Of a stretch of 8,114 bases of DNA, positions 1 to 6,078 are shown piece by piece. Source of the stretch: CAIOSQ01 sp044359885 (lineage in GTDB: Bacteria > Pseudomonadota > Alphaproteobacteria > CACIAM-22H2); assembly GCA_044359885.1 (NCBI GenBank), contig JBIKLI010000199.1, forward strand, positions 1-8,114. Reading direction: 5' to 3'. The notes below the pieces were generated by a model. The model saw only the letters and a list, made by a program, of their open reading frames with translations, was not told the DNA's origin and made no database searches. The translations under genes and the position numbers were made by a program. Numbering within the stretch: position 1 is the stretch's first letter; each line of letters starts with the position of its first letter.

Positions 1-452
1 CCGTCCACGCCAGCGGCGGCACGGCCATGCTGCGCGCCGCGGTGGCTGCGGCGTCGCAGGCAGGAGGCGACGATCCCCCGCGCCTGCTGGCGATCACCGT
101 GCTGACCAGCCTCGACGACGGCGATCTGGATGCCTGCGGCCAGCGCGGACCGGTCGCGGACCAGGTCCTGCGCCTCGCCGACCTCGCCCAGCGCGCCGGT
201 GTCGCCGGCGTCGTCTGCGCGCCGCAGGAGGTCGCGGCGCTGCGCCGGCGTTGCGGCCCCGGATTCGTCCTTGTGACGCCAGGCATCCGGCCCGCCTGGG
301 CCCCGAGCGGCGACCAGAAACGCATCATGACGCCGGGCGAGGCGATCGCTGCCGGTGCCGATCATCTGGTGATCGGCCGTCCGATCACCCAGGCCGCCGA
401 CCCCGCCGAGGCCCTGGCGCGGATCTGCGCCGAGATCGACGCCGCCCTGTGA
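1..452 (+). CDS. pyrF: Orotidine 5'-phosphate decarboxylase, C-terminal part (5' end outside window)
   Basis: Cytosolic enzyme that decarboxylates OMP to UMP, the last step of de novo pyrimidine synthesis. The first complete codon is at base 3 and 149 residues are visible; families of about 230-245 residues imply that some 85-95 N-terminal residues, including the catalytic Lys/Asp cluster, lie upstream. Visible landmarks of the TIM barrel are VHASGG at the left edge, LLAITVLTSLDD, VCAPQEV, LVTPGIRP and the phosphate-gripping end GDQKRIMTP followed by DHLVIGRPIT. The ATG at base 27 is internal, because the homologous HASGG strand is encoded before it. The stop TGA (450-452) overlaps the GTG of trpF. 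Identity is secure from these motifs; what is inferred is only that the missing part is intact. Confidence 0.96.
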   Translation, partial: VHASGGTAMLRAAVAAASQAGGDDPPRLLAITVLTSLDDGDLDACGQRGPVADQVLRLADLAQRAGVAGVVCAPQEVAALRRRCGPGFVLVTPGIRPAWAPSGDQKRIMTPGEAIAAGADHLVIGRPITQAADPAEALARICAEIDAAL

Positions 453-1084
453 CGGTCGCGGTCAAGATCTGCGGGCTGAACGATCCCGAGGGGGTCGCCG
501 CCGCGGCCAGCGCGGATTTCGCCGGTTTCGTCTTCTTTCCGCGATCGCCGCGCCATGTCGACCCAGCGGTGGCGGGGGCGCTCGCCACAGCGCTTCCCGC
601 GCAGGTCCGGCGCGTCGCGGTCACCGTCGACGCCGATGACGATCAGGTCGCCGCCATCGTCGCCGGGCTGCGGCCCGACATGATCCAGTTGCATGGCCGG
701 GAGACGCCGGCGCGCGCCGCGGATCTGCGCGCGCGGTTCGGATTGGCCGCGATCAAGGCGTTGCCGGTCGGCGCGCCGGCCGATCTGGAGGCCGCCGTGG
801 CCTATGGCGGCGCCGTCGACTGGTTCCTGTTCGACGCCCGGCCTCCGGCGCGCGACGATGCGCTGCCCGGGGGCAACGCGGTCAGCTTCGACTGGACGAT
901 CCTGACCGGCCGCAGCCTGTCGCGCCCCTGGCTGCTGTCGGGCGGGCTCGACGCCGGAAACGTCGCGGCGGCGATCGCCGCCAGCGGCGCCGCCGCGGTG
1001 GACGTCTCCTCGGGCGTCGAGGCCTCGCCCGGCCGCAAGGATCCGGCCCGGATCGCAGCCTTCCTGCGCGCGGCACGCGGCTGA
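449..1084 (+). CDS. trpF: Phosphoribosylanthranilate isomerase
   Basis: Catalyses the Amadori rearrangement of N-(5'-phosphoribosyl)anthranilate to CdRP in tryptophan synthesis; cytosolic, single TIM barrel. From GTG at 449 the protein has 211 residues, normal for the family. It begins MTVAVKICG, with the catalytic general base Cys at residue 8; the general acid is Asp129 in WFLFDA; MIQLHG is at 78-83; the phosphate-binding strands are LLSGGLDAGN (162-171) and DVSSGVE (185-191), followed by PGRKD. The reading frame is open upstream to base 251, but KICG must sit at the N-terminus, which fixes the GTG. The start overlaps the pyrF stop (GTGA) and no clear Shine-Dalgarno precedes it, so I infer translational coupling to pyrF. 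trpC and trpD are not in the window, so the trp pathway is split in this genome. Confidence 0.96.
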   Translation: MTVAVKICGLNDPEGVAAAASADFAGFVFFPRSPRHVDPAVAGALATALPAQVRRVAVTVDADDDQVAAIVAGLRPDMIQLHGRETPARAADLRARFGLAAIKALPVGAPADLEAAVAYGGAVDWFLFDARPPARDDALPGGNAVSFDWTILTGRSLSRPWLLSGGLDAGNVAAAIAASGAAAVDVSSGVEASPGRKDPARIAAFLRAARG

Positions 1085-1087
1085 GAA

Positions 1088-1101
1088 CCTGAAATTTCGG
1101 G
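1088..1101. promoter_or_regulatory. 14-base near-palindrome upstream of the trpB promoter
   Basis: CCTGAAATTTCGGG is symmetric about AAATTT except for one T/G pair. It lies just before the predicted -35 box of trpB, in a short AT-richer patch of an otherwise GC-rich gap. Such a position suits an operator, but no known regulator consensus is recognised, and a chance palindrome is possible. Confidence 0.25.
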
Positions 1102-1102
1102 C

Positions 1103-1131
1103 TTGGCCGTCCCGGTGGGCTGGCCTAGAAC
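1103..1131 (+). promoter_or_regulatory. Putative sigma-70-type promoter for trpB (leaderless)
   Basis: A -35-like TTGGCC (1103-1108; 4 of 6 match TTGACA) is followed after exactly 17 bases by a -10-like TAGAAC (1126-1131; 4 of 6 match TATAAT). Transcription would be expected to start at about 1138-1140, that is, at or next to the A of the trpB ATG at 1140. No Shine-Dalgarno sequence is seen between 1085 and 1139, consistent with a leaderless mRNA. Both boxes are only partial matches, so this is an inference. Confidence 0.4.
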
Positions 1132-1139
1132 GACCGGTC

Positions 1140-2354
1140 ATGGCGACAGCCCTCAATTCCCTTCGCAACCAGCCCGACGAGCGCGGCCATTTCGGTCCCT
1201 ATGGGGGCCGCTATGTCGCCGAGACGCTGATGCCGCTGATCCTCGAGCTCGAGGCTGCCTATTCGTCAGCCAAGGCCGACCCATCCTTCCAGCGCGAGCT
1301 GGACTACTACCTCGAGCACTATGTCGGCCGGCCAAGCCCGCTGTTCTTCGCCGAGCGCCTGACCCGGCATCTCGGCGGCGCGAAGATCTATTTCAAGCGC
1401 GACGAGCTCAACCACACGGGCTCGCACAAGATCAACAATTGCATGGGCCAGATCCTGCTCGCCCGCCGCATGGGCAAGAAGCGGATCATCGCCGAGACCG
1501 GTGCCGGCCAGCATGGGGTGGCCAGCGCCACGGTGTCGGCGTTGTTCGATCTGCCTTGCATCGTCTACATGGGCGCCACCGACATCGAGCGCCAGGCGCC
1601 GAACGTCTTCCGCATGAAGCTGCTCGGCGCCGAGGTTCGGCCGGTGACGTCGGGCGCCGGAACCCTCAAGGACGCGCTCAACGATGCCCTTCGCGACTGG
1701 GTCGCCAACGTCGAATCGACCTTCTACATCATCGGCACCGTCGCGGGTCCGCATCCCTACCCGGCGATGGTCCGCGACTTCCAGTCGGTGATCGGACGGG
1801 AGACCAAGGAGCAGATGCAGCGCCAGGAAGGCCGGCTGCCGGACATGATCGTCGCCTGCATCGGCGGCGGTTCGAACGCCATGGGGCTGTTCCATCCGTT
1901 CCTCGACGACAACGGGGTCGAGATCGTCGCGGTGGAAGCCGGCGGCCATGGCATCGAGACCGGCCGGCACGCCGCCTCGCTGACCGGCGGGCGGCCGGGC
2001 GTGTTGCACGGCAACAAGACCTATCTGCTTCAGGACGCCGACGGCCAGATCACGGAGGCGCATTCCATCTCGGCCGGGCTGGATTATCCGGGAATCGGCC
2101 CGGAGCATGCCTGGCTGCACGACATGGGCCGGGTCGACTATGTCTCGGCGACCGACGAGGAGGCCCTGGAGGCATTCAGGCTCTGCGCGAGGCTGGAGGG
2201 AATCCTGCCGGCGCTCGAACCGGCGCACGCCCTGGCAGAGGTCATGAAGCGCGCGCCCGGGATGCGCAAGGACCAGATCATCGTCATGAACATGTGCGGG
2301 CGCGGCGACAAGGACGTGTTCGCGATCGCCGAACGGTTCGGGGTGAAGCTGTGA
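1140..2354 (+). CDS. trpB: Tryptophan synthase beta subunit
   Basis: PLP-dependent beta subunit of the alpha2-beta2 complex; it condenses indole, delivered by TrpA, with serine to give tryptophan. 404 residues, normal length. Residues 14-26 (RGHFGPYGGRYVA) are the usual N-terminal signature. HTGSHKIN (92-99) carries the Schiff-base Lys97; Glu119 in AETGAGQHG matches the catalytic Glu109 of Salmonella; GGGSNA (242-247) binds the PLP phosphate; Asp315 in SAGLDYPG is part of the COMM-domain gating region. The pyridine-nitrogen ligand, Ser377 in Salmonella (SGRGDKD), is Cys386 here (CGRGDKD). The ATG at 1140 is chosen because the N-terminal signature follows at normal distance; no Shine-Dalgarno precedes it. 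The gene lies 55 bases after trpF, the largest gap in the operon, and overlaps trpA by four bases. Confidence 0.98.
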   Translation: MATALNSLRNQPDERGHFGPYGGRYVAETLMPLILELEAAYSSAKADPSFQRELDYYLEHYVGRPSPLFFAERLTRHLGGAKIYFKRDELNHTGSHKINNCMGQILLARRMGKKRIIAETGAGQHGVASATVSALFDLPCIVYMGATDIERQAPNVFRMKLLGAEVRPVTSGAGTLKDALNDALRDWVANVESTFYIIGTVAGPHPYPAMVRDFQSVIGRETKEQMQRQEGRLPDMIVACIGGGSNAMGLFHPFLDDNGVEIVAVEAGGHGIETGRHAASLTGGRPGVLHGNKTYLLQDADGQITEAHSISAGLDYPGIGPEHAWLHDMGRVDYVSATDEEALEAFRLCARLEGILPALEPAHALAEVMKRAPGMRKDQIIVMNMCGRGDKDVFAIAERFGVKL

Positions 2355-3178
2355 GCCGCATCGCGCCGCGCTTCGAGGCGCTGCGCCGCGAGGGCCGCGC
2401 CGGGCTGGTCACCTACGTCATGGCCGGAGATCCCGATGCCACGACCACCGCAGCCATCCTGGCCGGATTGCCGGCCGCAGGGGCGGACATCATCGAGCTT
2501 GGCATGCCGTTTTCCGACCCGATGGCCGATGGTCCCGCCATCCAGGCTGCCGGCTTGCGGGCGCTGGCCGGCGGAATGACGCTGGCCGGCACCCTCGATC
2601 TCGTGCGCGGCTTCCGTGCCGGCGACGCCGAGACGCCGCTGGTGCTGATGGGATATTTCAACGTCGTATTCGCCTACGGGGCCGAGCGCTTCATGCGCGA
2701 CGCGCGGGCGGCCGGCGCCGACGGGGTGATCATCGTCGACCTGCCGCCCGAGGAAGCCGCGGAAGCCGCCCCGCAGGCCGCGGCCCAGGGGCTCGACTTC
2801 ATCCGCCTCGCCACCCCCACCAGCGACGACCGGCGCCTGCCGCGAATTCTCGAAGGGGCGAGCGGCTTCATCTACTACGTCTCCATCCTGGGCATCACCG
2901 GCACGCGCAGCGTCGATGCGCAAGCGGTCCGCGGGGCGGTCGGCAGGCTTCGCGGCCATACCTCGATGCCTGTCGCGGTGGGCTTCGGCATCAAGACCCC
3001 GGAAGCGGCCGCGGCGATCGCCCGCGATGCCGATGCGGTAGTCGTCGGTTCGGCGATCGTCCAGGCGGTCGCGACGTCGCTCGACGCCGGCGGCAAGGCC
3101 ACCGCCGCGACCACCCCTGCCGTCCTCGACCTCGTACGCGCGCTCGCCGCCGGGGTGCGCGGCGCGCGCAAGGGCTGA
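2351..3178 (+). CDS. trpA: Tryptophan synthase alpha subunit
   Basis: Alpha subunit of tryptophan synthase; it cleaves indole-3-glycerol phosphate to indole and G3P and channels the indole to TrpB. From GTG at 2351 it has 275 residues, the usual size. Catalytic Glu49 lies in IIELGMPFSDP and Asp60 in MADGPAIQ, the same numbers as in the Salmonella enzyme; MGYFN is at 100-104, Tyr175 in GFIYYVS, the active-site loop in GITGTR (181-186), and phosphate binding in GFGI (211-214) and VVGSAIV (231-237). The frame is open upstream through all of trpB, but the family N-terminus fixes the start at the GTG in GTGA, overlapping the trpB stop. GGGGTGA just upstream (2340-2346) can serve as a Shine-Dalgarno. 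Overlap suits equimolar synthesis of the two subunits. Confidence 0.97.
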   Translation: MSRIAPRFEALRREGRAGLVTYVMAGDPDATTTAAILAGLPAAGADIIELGMPFSDPMADGPAIQAAGLRALAGGMTLAGTLDLVRGFRAGDAETPLVLMGYFNVVFAYGAERFMRDARAAGADGVIIVDLPPEEAAEAAPQAAAQGLDFIRLATPTSDDRRLPRILEGASGFIYYVSILGITGTRSVDAQAVRGAVGRLRGHTSMPVAVGFGIKTPEAAAAIARDADAVVVGSAIVQAVATSLDAGGKATAATTPAVLDLVRALAAGVRGARKG

Positions 3179-3184
3179 CGCGCG

Positions 3185-4090
3185 ATGAACTGGATCACCA
3201 ACTATGTCCGGCCGAAGCTGCAGGCCCTCGTGCGCAAGGCCGAGGTGCCGGACAATCTCTGGGACAAGTGCCCGGCCTGCGAGAAGATGATCTTCCACCG
3301 CGACCTGGAAGCCAATCACCGGGTCTGCACCCAGTGCGGGCACCACATGCGGCTGCCGGCCAAGCGCCGCCTGGAGATGCTGTTCGACGACGGTGCCTAC
3401 ACCCGCATCGAACTGCCCAGGACGATCCAGGACCCGCTCAAGTTCCGCGATCGCAAGCGCTATGCCGACCGCCTGAAGGAGGCGCGCGAAAAGACCCAGG
3501 AGCAGGACGCGATCATCGTCGCCCATGGTCCGCTGGGCGGGATCCGCGTGGTGGCGGCGATCTTCGACTTCGACTTCCAGGGCGGATCGATGGGAATCGC
3601 CGTCGGCGAGGCATTCCTTGCGGCGGCCCAGCTCGCCGTGCTGCAGCAGGCGCCGCTTATCGCCATCCCCGCCTCGGGCGGCGCACGCATGCAGGAGGGC
3701 ATCCTCAGCCTCATGCAGCTGCCGCGCACGGTGATCGCGGTGCAGCAGGTCAAGGAGGCCGGGCTGCCGTTCATCGTGGTGCTTGCCGACCCGACCACGG
3801 GCGGCGTCTCCGCGTCCTTCGCGATGCTGGGCGACATCGCCATCGCCGAGCCAGGCGCCGTGATCGGCTTCGCCGGCGCAAGGGTGATCGAGGAGACGAT
3901 CCGCGAGAAGCTGCCGCCCGGATTTCAGAAGGCGGAGTACCTGCTGGAGCACGGCCAGATCGACATGGTCGTCCACCGCCACAAGCTGCGCGAACAACTG
4001 ATCCGCATCCTCGGCCTTCTGACCGATCCGCAGCCCTCGGCCGAGATCGTCAGGCTGCCGCAGAGCGGCCAGTCCGGAGCCTCGCCCTGA
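3185..4090 (+). CDS. accD: Acetyl-CoA carboxylase carboxyltransferase subunit beta
   Basis: Beta subunit of the carboxyltransferase (with AccA), which moves the carboxyl group from biotin to acetyl-CoA to make malonyl-CoA, the first committed step of fatty-acid synthesis. 301 residues, typical. MNWITNYVRPK is the common alphaproteobacterial start. The N-terminal zinc ribbon has Cys29, Cys32, Cys48 and Cys51 (CPAC and CTQC, 15 residues apart). The crotonase-fold core shows SMGIAVGEAF, SGGARMQEG (164-172, oxyanion-hole region) and DPTTGGVSAS (202-211), then PGAVIGFAG and a C-terminal REKLPPGFQ. It starts six bases after the trpA stop, with AAGGG (3170-3174) as a weak, rather distant ribosome site. 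Its stop overlaps the proposed folC start. Placement after trpA is known in this bacterial class; it is not a tryptophan enzyme. Confidence 0.98.
   Translation: MNWITNYVRPKLQALVRKAEVPDNLWDKCPACEKMIFHRDLEANHRVCTQCGHHMRLPAKRRLEMLFDDGAYTRIELPRTIQDPLKFRDRKRYADRLKEAREKTQEQDAIIVAHGPLGGIRVVAAIFDFDFQGGSMGIAVGEAFLAAAQLAVLQQAPLIAIPASGGARMQEGILSLMQLPRTVIAVQQVKEAGLPFIVVLADPTTGGVSASFAMLGDIAIAEPGAVIGFAGARVIEETIREKLPPGFQKAEYLLEHGQIDMVVHRHKLREQLIRILGLLTDPQPSAEIVRLPQSGQSGASP
4076..4079 (+). promoter_or_regulatory. Shine-Dalgarno that decides the CTG start of folC
   Basis: GGAG inside the last codons of accD lies seven bases before CTG 4087, an ideal distance. No ATG, GTG or TTG occurs in the folC frame anywhere near this site, so this ribosome site supports CTG as the initiator. 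Confidence 0.55.
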
Positions 4091-5376
4091 GCGGCGAGCG
4101 ATCCCCAATCGATCCGATCCTCGATCGGCTGACGCGGCTCCACCCCAAGGTGATCGACATGAGCCTGGCGCGGGTCGAGCGTCTGCTGCAGGCGCTGGGC
4201 TCGCCGCAGGACGCGCTGGGTCCGATGATCCATGTCGCCGGCACCAACGGCAAGGGCTCGACCGTCGCCTATCTGCGGGCGATCGCCGAGGCTGCCGGAC
4301 TGAAGGTGCATGCCTATACCAGCCCGCATCTGGTCCGGTTCAACGAAAGGATCCGGGTCGCCGGCGACTTGATCGACGACGCCGCGCTCGCGTCGCTGCT
4401 GGCCGAGGTCGAGCGTGCCAATGACGGCGCCCCGATCACCTTCTTCGAGATCACGACCGTCGCCGCCTTCCTTGCCTTCGCGCGCACGCCTGCCGACATC
4501 ACCCTGCTCGAGGTCGGGATGGGCGGAAGGCTCGATGCGACCAATGTCGTGCGCGAACCGGCGGTCACGGTCATCACCCCGATCTCCTTCGACCACATGG
4601 AGTATCTCGGCGACACCCTCTCGGCGATCGCGGGCGAGAAGGCCGGGATCCTCAAGCCAGGGGTGCCTGCGGTCATCGCGCCCCAGCCAGCCGAGGCGGC
4701 CGCGGCGATCGCCGCCCGGGCCACCGCGTGCGGCGCCCCGCTGTTCCGCGCCGGCCACGAGTGGCGCTTCGATGCCTCCCCCGGGGGCCTCGCCTATAGC
4801 GGCGTCGGGTCGTTCGCGCTACCGGTGCCGCCGCTGCCCGGCGCCCATCAATTCGTCAACGCGGCGACGGCCGTCGCGGCGACCGAGATGCTGCCTGGCG
4901 GCCTGCGTTTCAGCGCTTCCGCGATCGCCGCGGGCATCGCCGGTGCGCAATGGCCGGCACGGCTGCAGCGGCTGACGCGCGGGCCGCTGGTGGCTGCACT
5001 GCCGCCCGGCTGCGAACTCTGGCTGGATGGCGGGCACAACGAGGATGGCGCGCGGGCGATCGCAGACTGGGCCCGCTCCAGGAACGGCGACGTGCCGCTC
5101 GACATCGTGCTGGCGCTGCGCGCGACCAAACGCGCCGCGCCGATCCTGGCGGCGCTGCGTCCCGTCGCTCGCGAACTGGTCTGCGTCGGCAACCCCGCCG
5201 ACGCCGTCGCGAGCTCCCCCGAAGCGCTGGCTGCGGCCGCCCGCGACGCCGGGATCGGGCAGTTGCGCACCGCCGTGGACGTCGAGGCCGGCCTGCGCCT
5301 GCTCGAGGCACCGCAGCGGGTCCTGATCTGCGGATCGCTCTATCTTGCCGGCGCCGTGCTGGCGGAAAACGGCTGA
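4087..5376 (+). CDS. folC: Bifunctional folylpolyglutamate synthase/dihydrofolate synthase
   Basis: ATP-dependent ligase adding glutamate to dihydropteroate and to reduced folates; Mur-ligase fold, cytosolic. From CTG 4087 it has 429 residues, normal. Seen: DPILDRLTRLHPKVIDMSL (9-27), matching the N-terminal helix of E. coli FolC (LENLHSKTIDLGL); P-loop GTNGKGST (52-59); SPHLVRFNERI (79-89); FFEITT (119-124); LEVGMGGRLDATN (141-153); FDHMEYLG (168-175); EKAGI with Lys185, the residue usually carbamylated; and DGGHN (314-318), where most homologues have DGAHN. The first ATG/GTG in frame (4150 GTG, 4159 ATG) would remove the conserved N-terminal helix, so CTG in CTGA, overlapping the accD stop and preceded by GGAG, is preferred. 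ATG 4159 also has a passable AAGGTG upstream and is the likely automated call. Coupled translation with accD is inferred. Confidence 0.93.
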   Translation: MSGERSPIDPILDRLTRLHPKVIDMSLARVERLLQALGSPQDALGPMIHVAGTNGKGSTVAYLRAIAEAAGLKVHAYTSPHLVRFNERIRVAGDLIDDAALASLLAEVERANDGAPITFFEITTVAAFLAFARTPADITLLEVGMGGRLDATNVVREPAVTVITPISFDHMEYLGDTLSAIAGEKAGILKPGVPAVIAPQPAEAAAAIAARATACGAPLFRAGHEWRFDASPGGLAYSGVGSFALPVPPLPGAHQFVNAATAVAATEMLPGGLRFSASAIAAGIAGAQWPARLQRLTRGPLVAALPPGCELWLDGGHNEDGARAIADWARSRNGDVPLDIVLALRATKRAAPILAALRPVARELVCVGNPADAVASSPEALAAAARDAGIGQLRTAVDVEAGLRLLEAPQRVLICGSLYLAGAVLAENG

Positions 5377-5391
5377 GCCGGCCCGGCCGGC

Positions 5392-5398
5392 GGGAAGG
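5392..5398 (+). promoter_or_regulatory. Shine-Dalgarno that decides the TTG start of the flavin reductase gene
   Basis: GGGAAGG lies six bases before TTG 5405 (the spacer is all C). The only in-frame ATG upstream, at 5345, lies within folC and would add 20 Pro/Arg/Ala-rich residues unlike the family. Confidence 0.65.
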
Positions 5399-5404
5399 CC
5401 CCCC

Positions 5405-6058
5405 TTGTTCTTCGACTTCTCGAGCCTGCCGCCCCCTGCCCGATACAAGCTGCTGGCGGGCTGCATCCTGCCGCGGCCGATCGCGCTGGTGACCAGCGTC
5501 GATGCCAACGGCGTGTCCAATGCCGCCCCCTTCAGCTTCTTCAACGTCATGAGCCATGATCCGGCTCTGGTCGTGCTGGGGGTCGACCAGCGGCGCTCGG
5601 GAATGCCGAAGGACACGGCCGCCAATATCCGCACGAGCAGGGATTTCGTCGTCAATCTCGTCGACATGCGCATCGCCGAGGCCATGAATGTCTGCGCCAT
5701 CGATTTCGCGCCCTGCATCGACGAGTTGCGCGAGGCGGGACTGACCGCGATCGCGGCCAGCAAGGTCGCCGCACCGCGGATCGCGGAGGCGCCCGTGTCG
5801 CTGGAATGCACGCTCGCCGACGAGCTGCGCTACCCCAACGGCCGTTCGATCGTGGTCGGCGAGGTCGTCGCCTTCCATATCCGCGACGGCGTCGTCGACG
5901 AACGTTTCCATGTCGACGCGCTGGCGCTGGACCTCGTCGGACGCATGGCCGGCGCCGGCGGCTATTGCCGCCTCTCGGACCCGTTCTCGATCGCGCGGCT
6001 GACGCCGGAGGAATGGCAGGCGGGCAAGCGCAGCGCGATCGGCCCCTATCGCGAATAG
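5405..6058 (+). CDS. Flavin reductase-like, FMN-binding split-barrel protein
   Basis: Member of the NADH:FMN oxidoreductase/DIM6-NTAB group (flavin reductase-like domain), cytosolic and expected to bind FMN as a dimer; its substrate is unknown. From TTG 5405 it has 217 residues. The start gives MFFDFSSLPPPARYKLL, the usual opening of this family. Further landmarks are PRPIALVTS (23-31), NAAPFSFFN (39-47), the KDTAANI stretch (69-75), VGEVV (151-155) near the end of the barrel, and GRMAGAGGYCRL (179-190), a tail typical of this subfamily. No signal peptide or membrane segment. It follows folC by 28 bases and precedes the phosphatidyltransferase gene by 20, so it is probably cotranscribed with both, but nothing links its chemistry to either. 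An older-style call would start at ATG 5345, overlapping folC by 32 bases; I consider that less likely. Confidence 0.88.
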   Translation: MFFDFSSLPPPARYKLLAGCILPRPIALVTSVDANGVSNAAPFSFFNVMSHDPALVVLGVDQRRSGMPKDTAANIRTSRDFVVNLVDMRIAEAMNVCAIDFAPCIDELREAGLTAIAASKVAAPRIAEAPVSLECTLADELRYPNGRSIVVGEVVAFHIRDGVVDERFHVDALALDLVGRMAGAGGYCRLSDPFSIARLTPEEWQAGKRSAIGPYRE

Positions 6059-6066
6059 GCGGCGGC

Positions 6067-6073
6067 GGAAGGA
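6067..6073 (+). promoter_or_regulatory. Shine-Dalgarno of the CDP-alcohol phosphatidyltransferase gene
   Basis: GGAAGGA lies five bases before ATG 6079 and fixes that start, although the reading frame is open further upstream, inside the preceding gene. Confidence 0.7.
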
Positions 6074-6078
6074 TCGGG

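Noticed and set aside
1085..1139. Possible trp attenuator leader peptide before trpB
   Set aside because: The gap is only 55 bases, with no small frame containing Trp codons after a start and no alternative terminator hairpin.
362..1168. 268-residue minus-strand open frame opposite trpF
   Set aside because: Composition of a GC-rich shadow frame; trpF on the plus strand has all its catalytic motifs.
1103..2350. The trpA frame stays open upstream through all of trpB
   Set aside because: The translation there is Arg/Pro/Gly-rich shadow sequence; the TrpA family N-terminus begins at GTG 2351, so no trpB-region fusion is present.
3268..4086. The folC frame stays open upstream through accD
   Set aside because: It is low-complexity Arg/Pro/Gly/His shadow sequence of accD. 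FolC homology begins only after 4087.
2138..4108. 656-residue open frame on the minus strand across trpA and accD
   Set aside because: Its translation is rich in Arg, Gly, Ala, Asp and His without any recognisable domain, and it lies wholly antisense to two certain genes. Long antisense frames are expected at this GC content.
5377..5391. GCCGG/CCGGC hairpin between folC and the flavin reductase gene
   Set aside because: A stem of only five pairs in GC-rich sequence with no U-run; too weak to call a terminator or attenuator.
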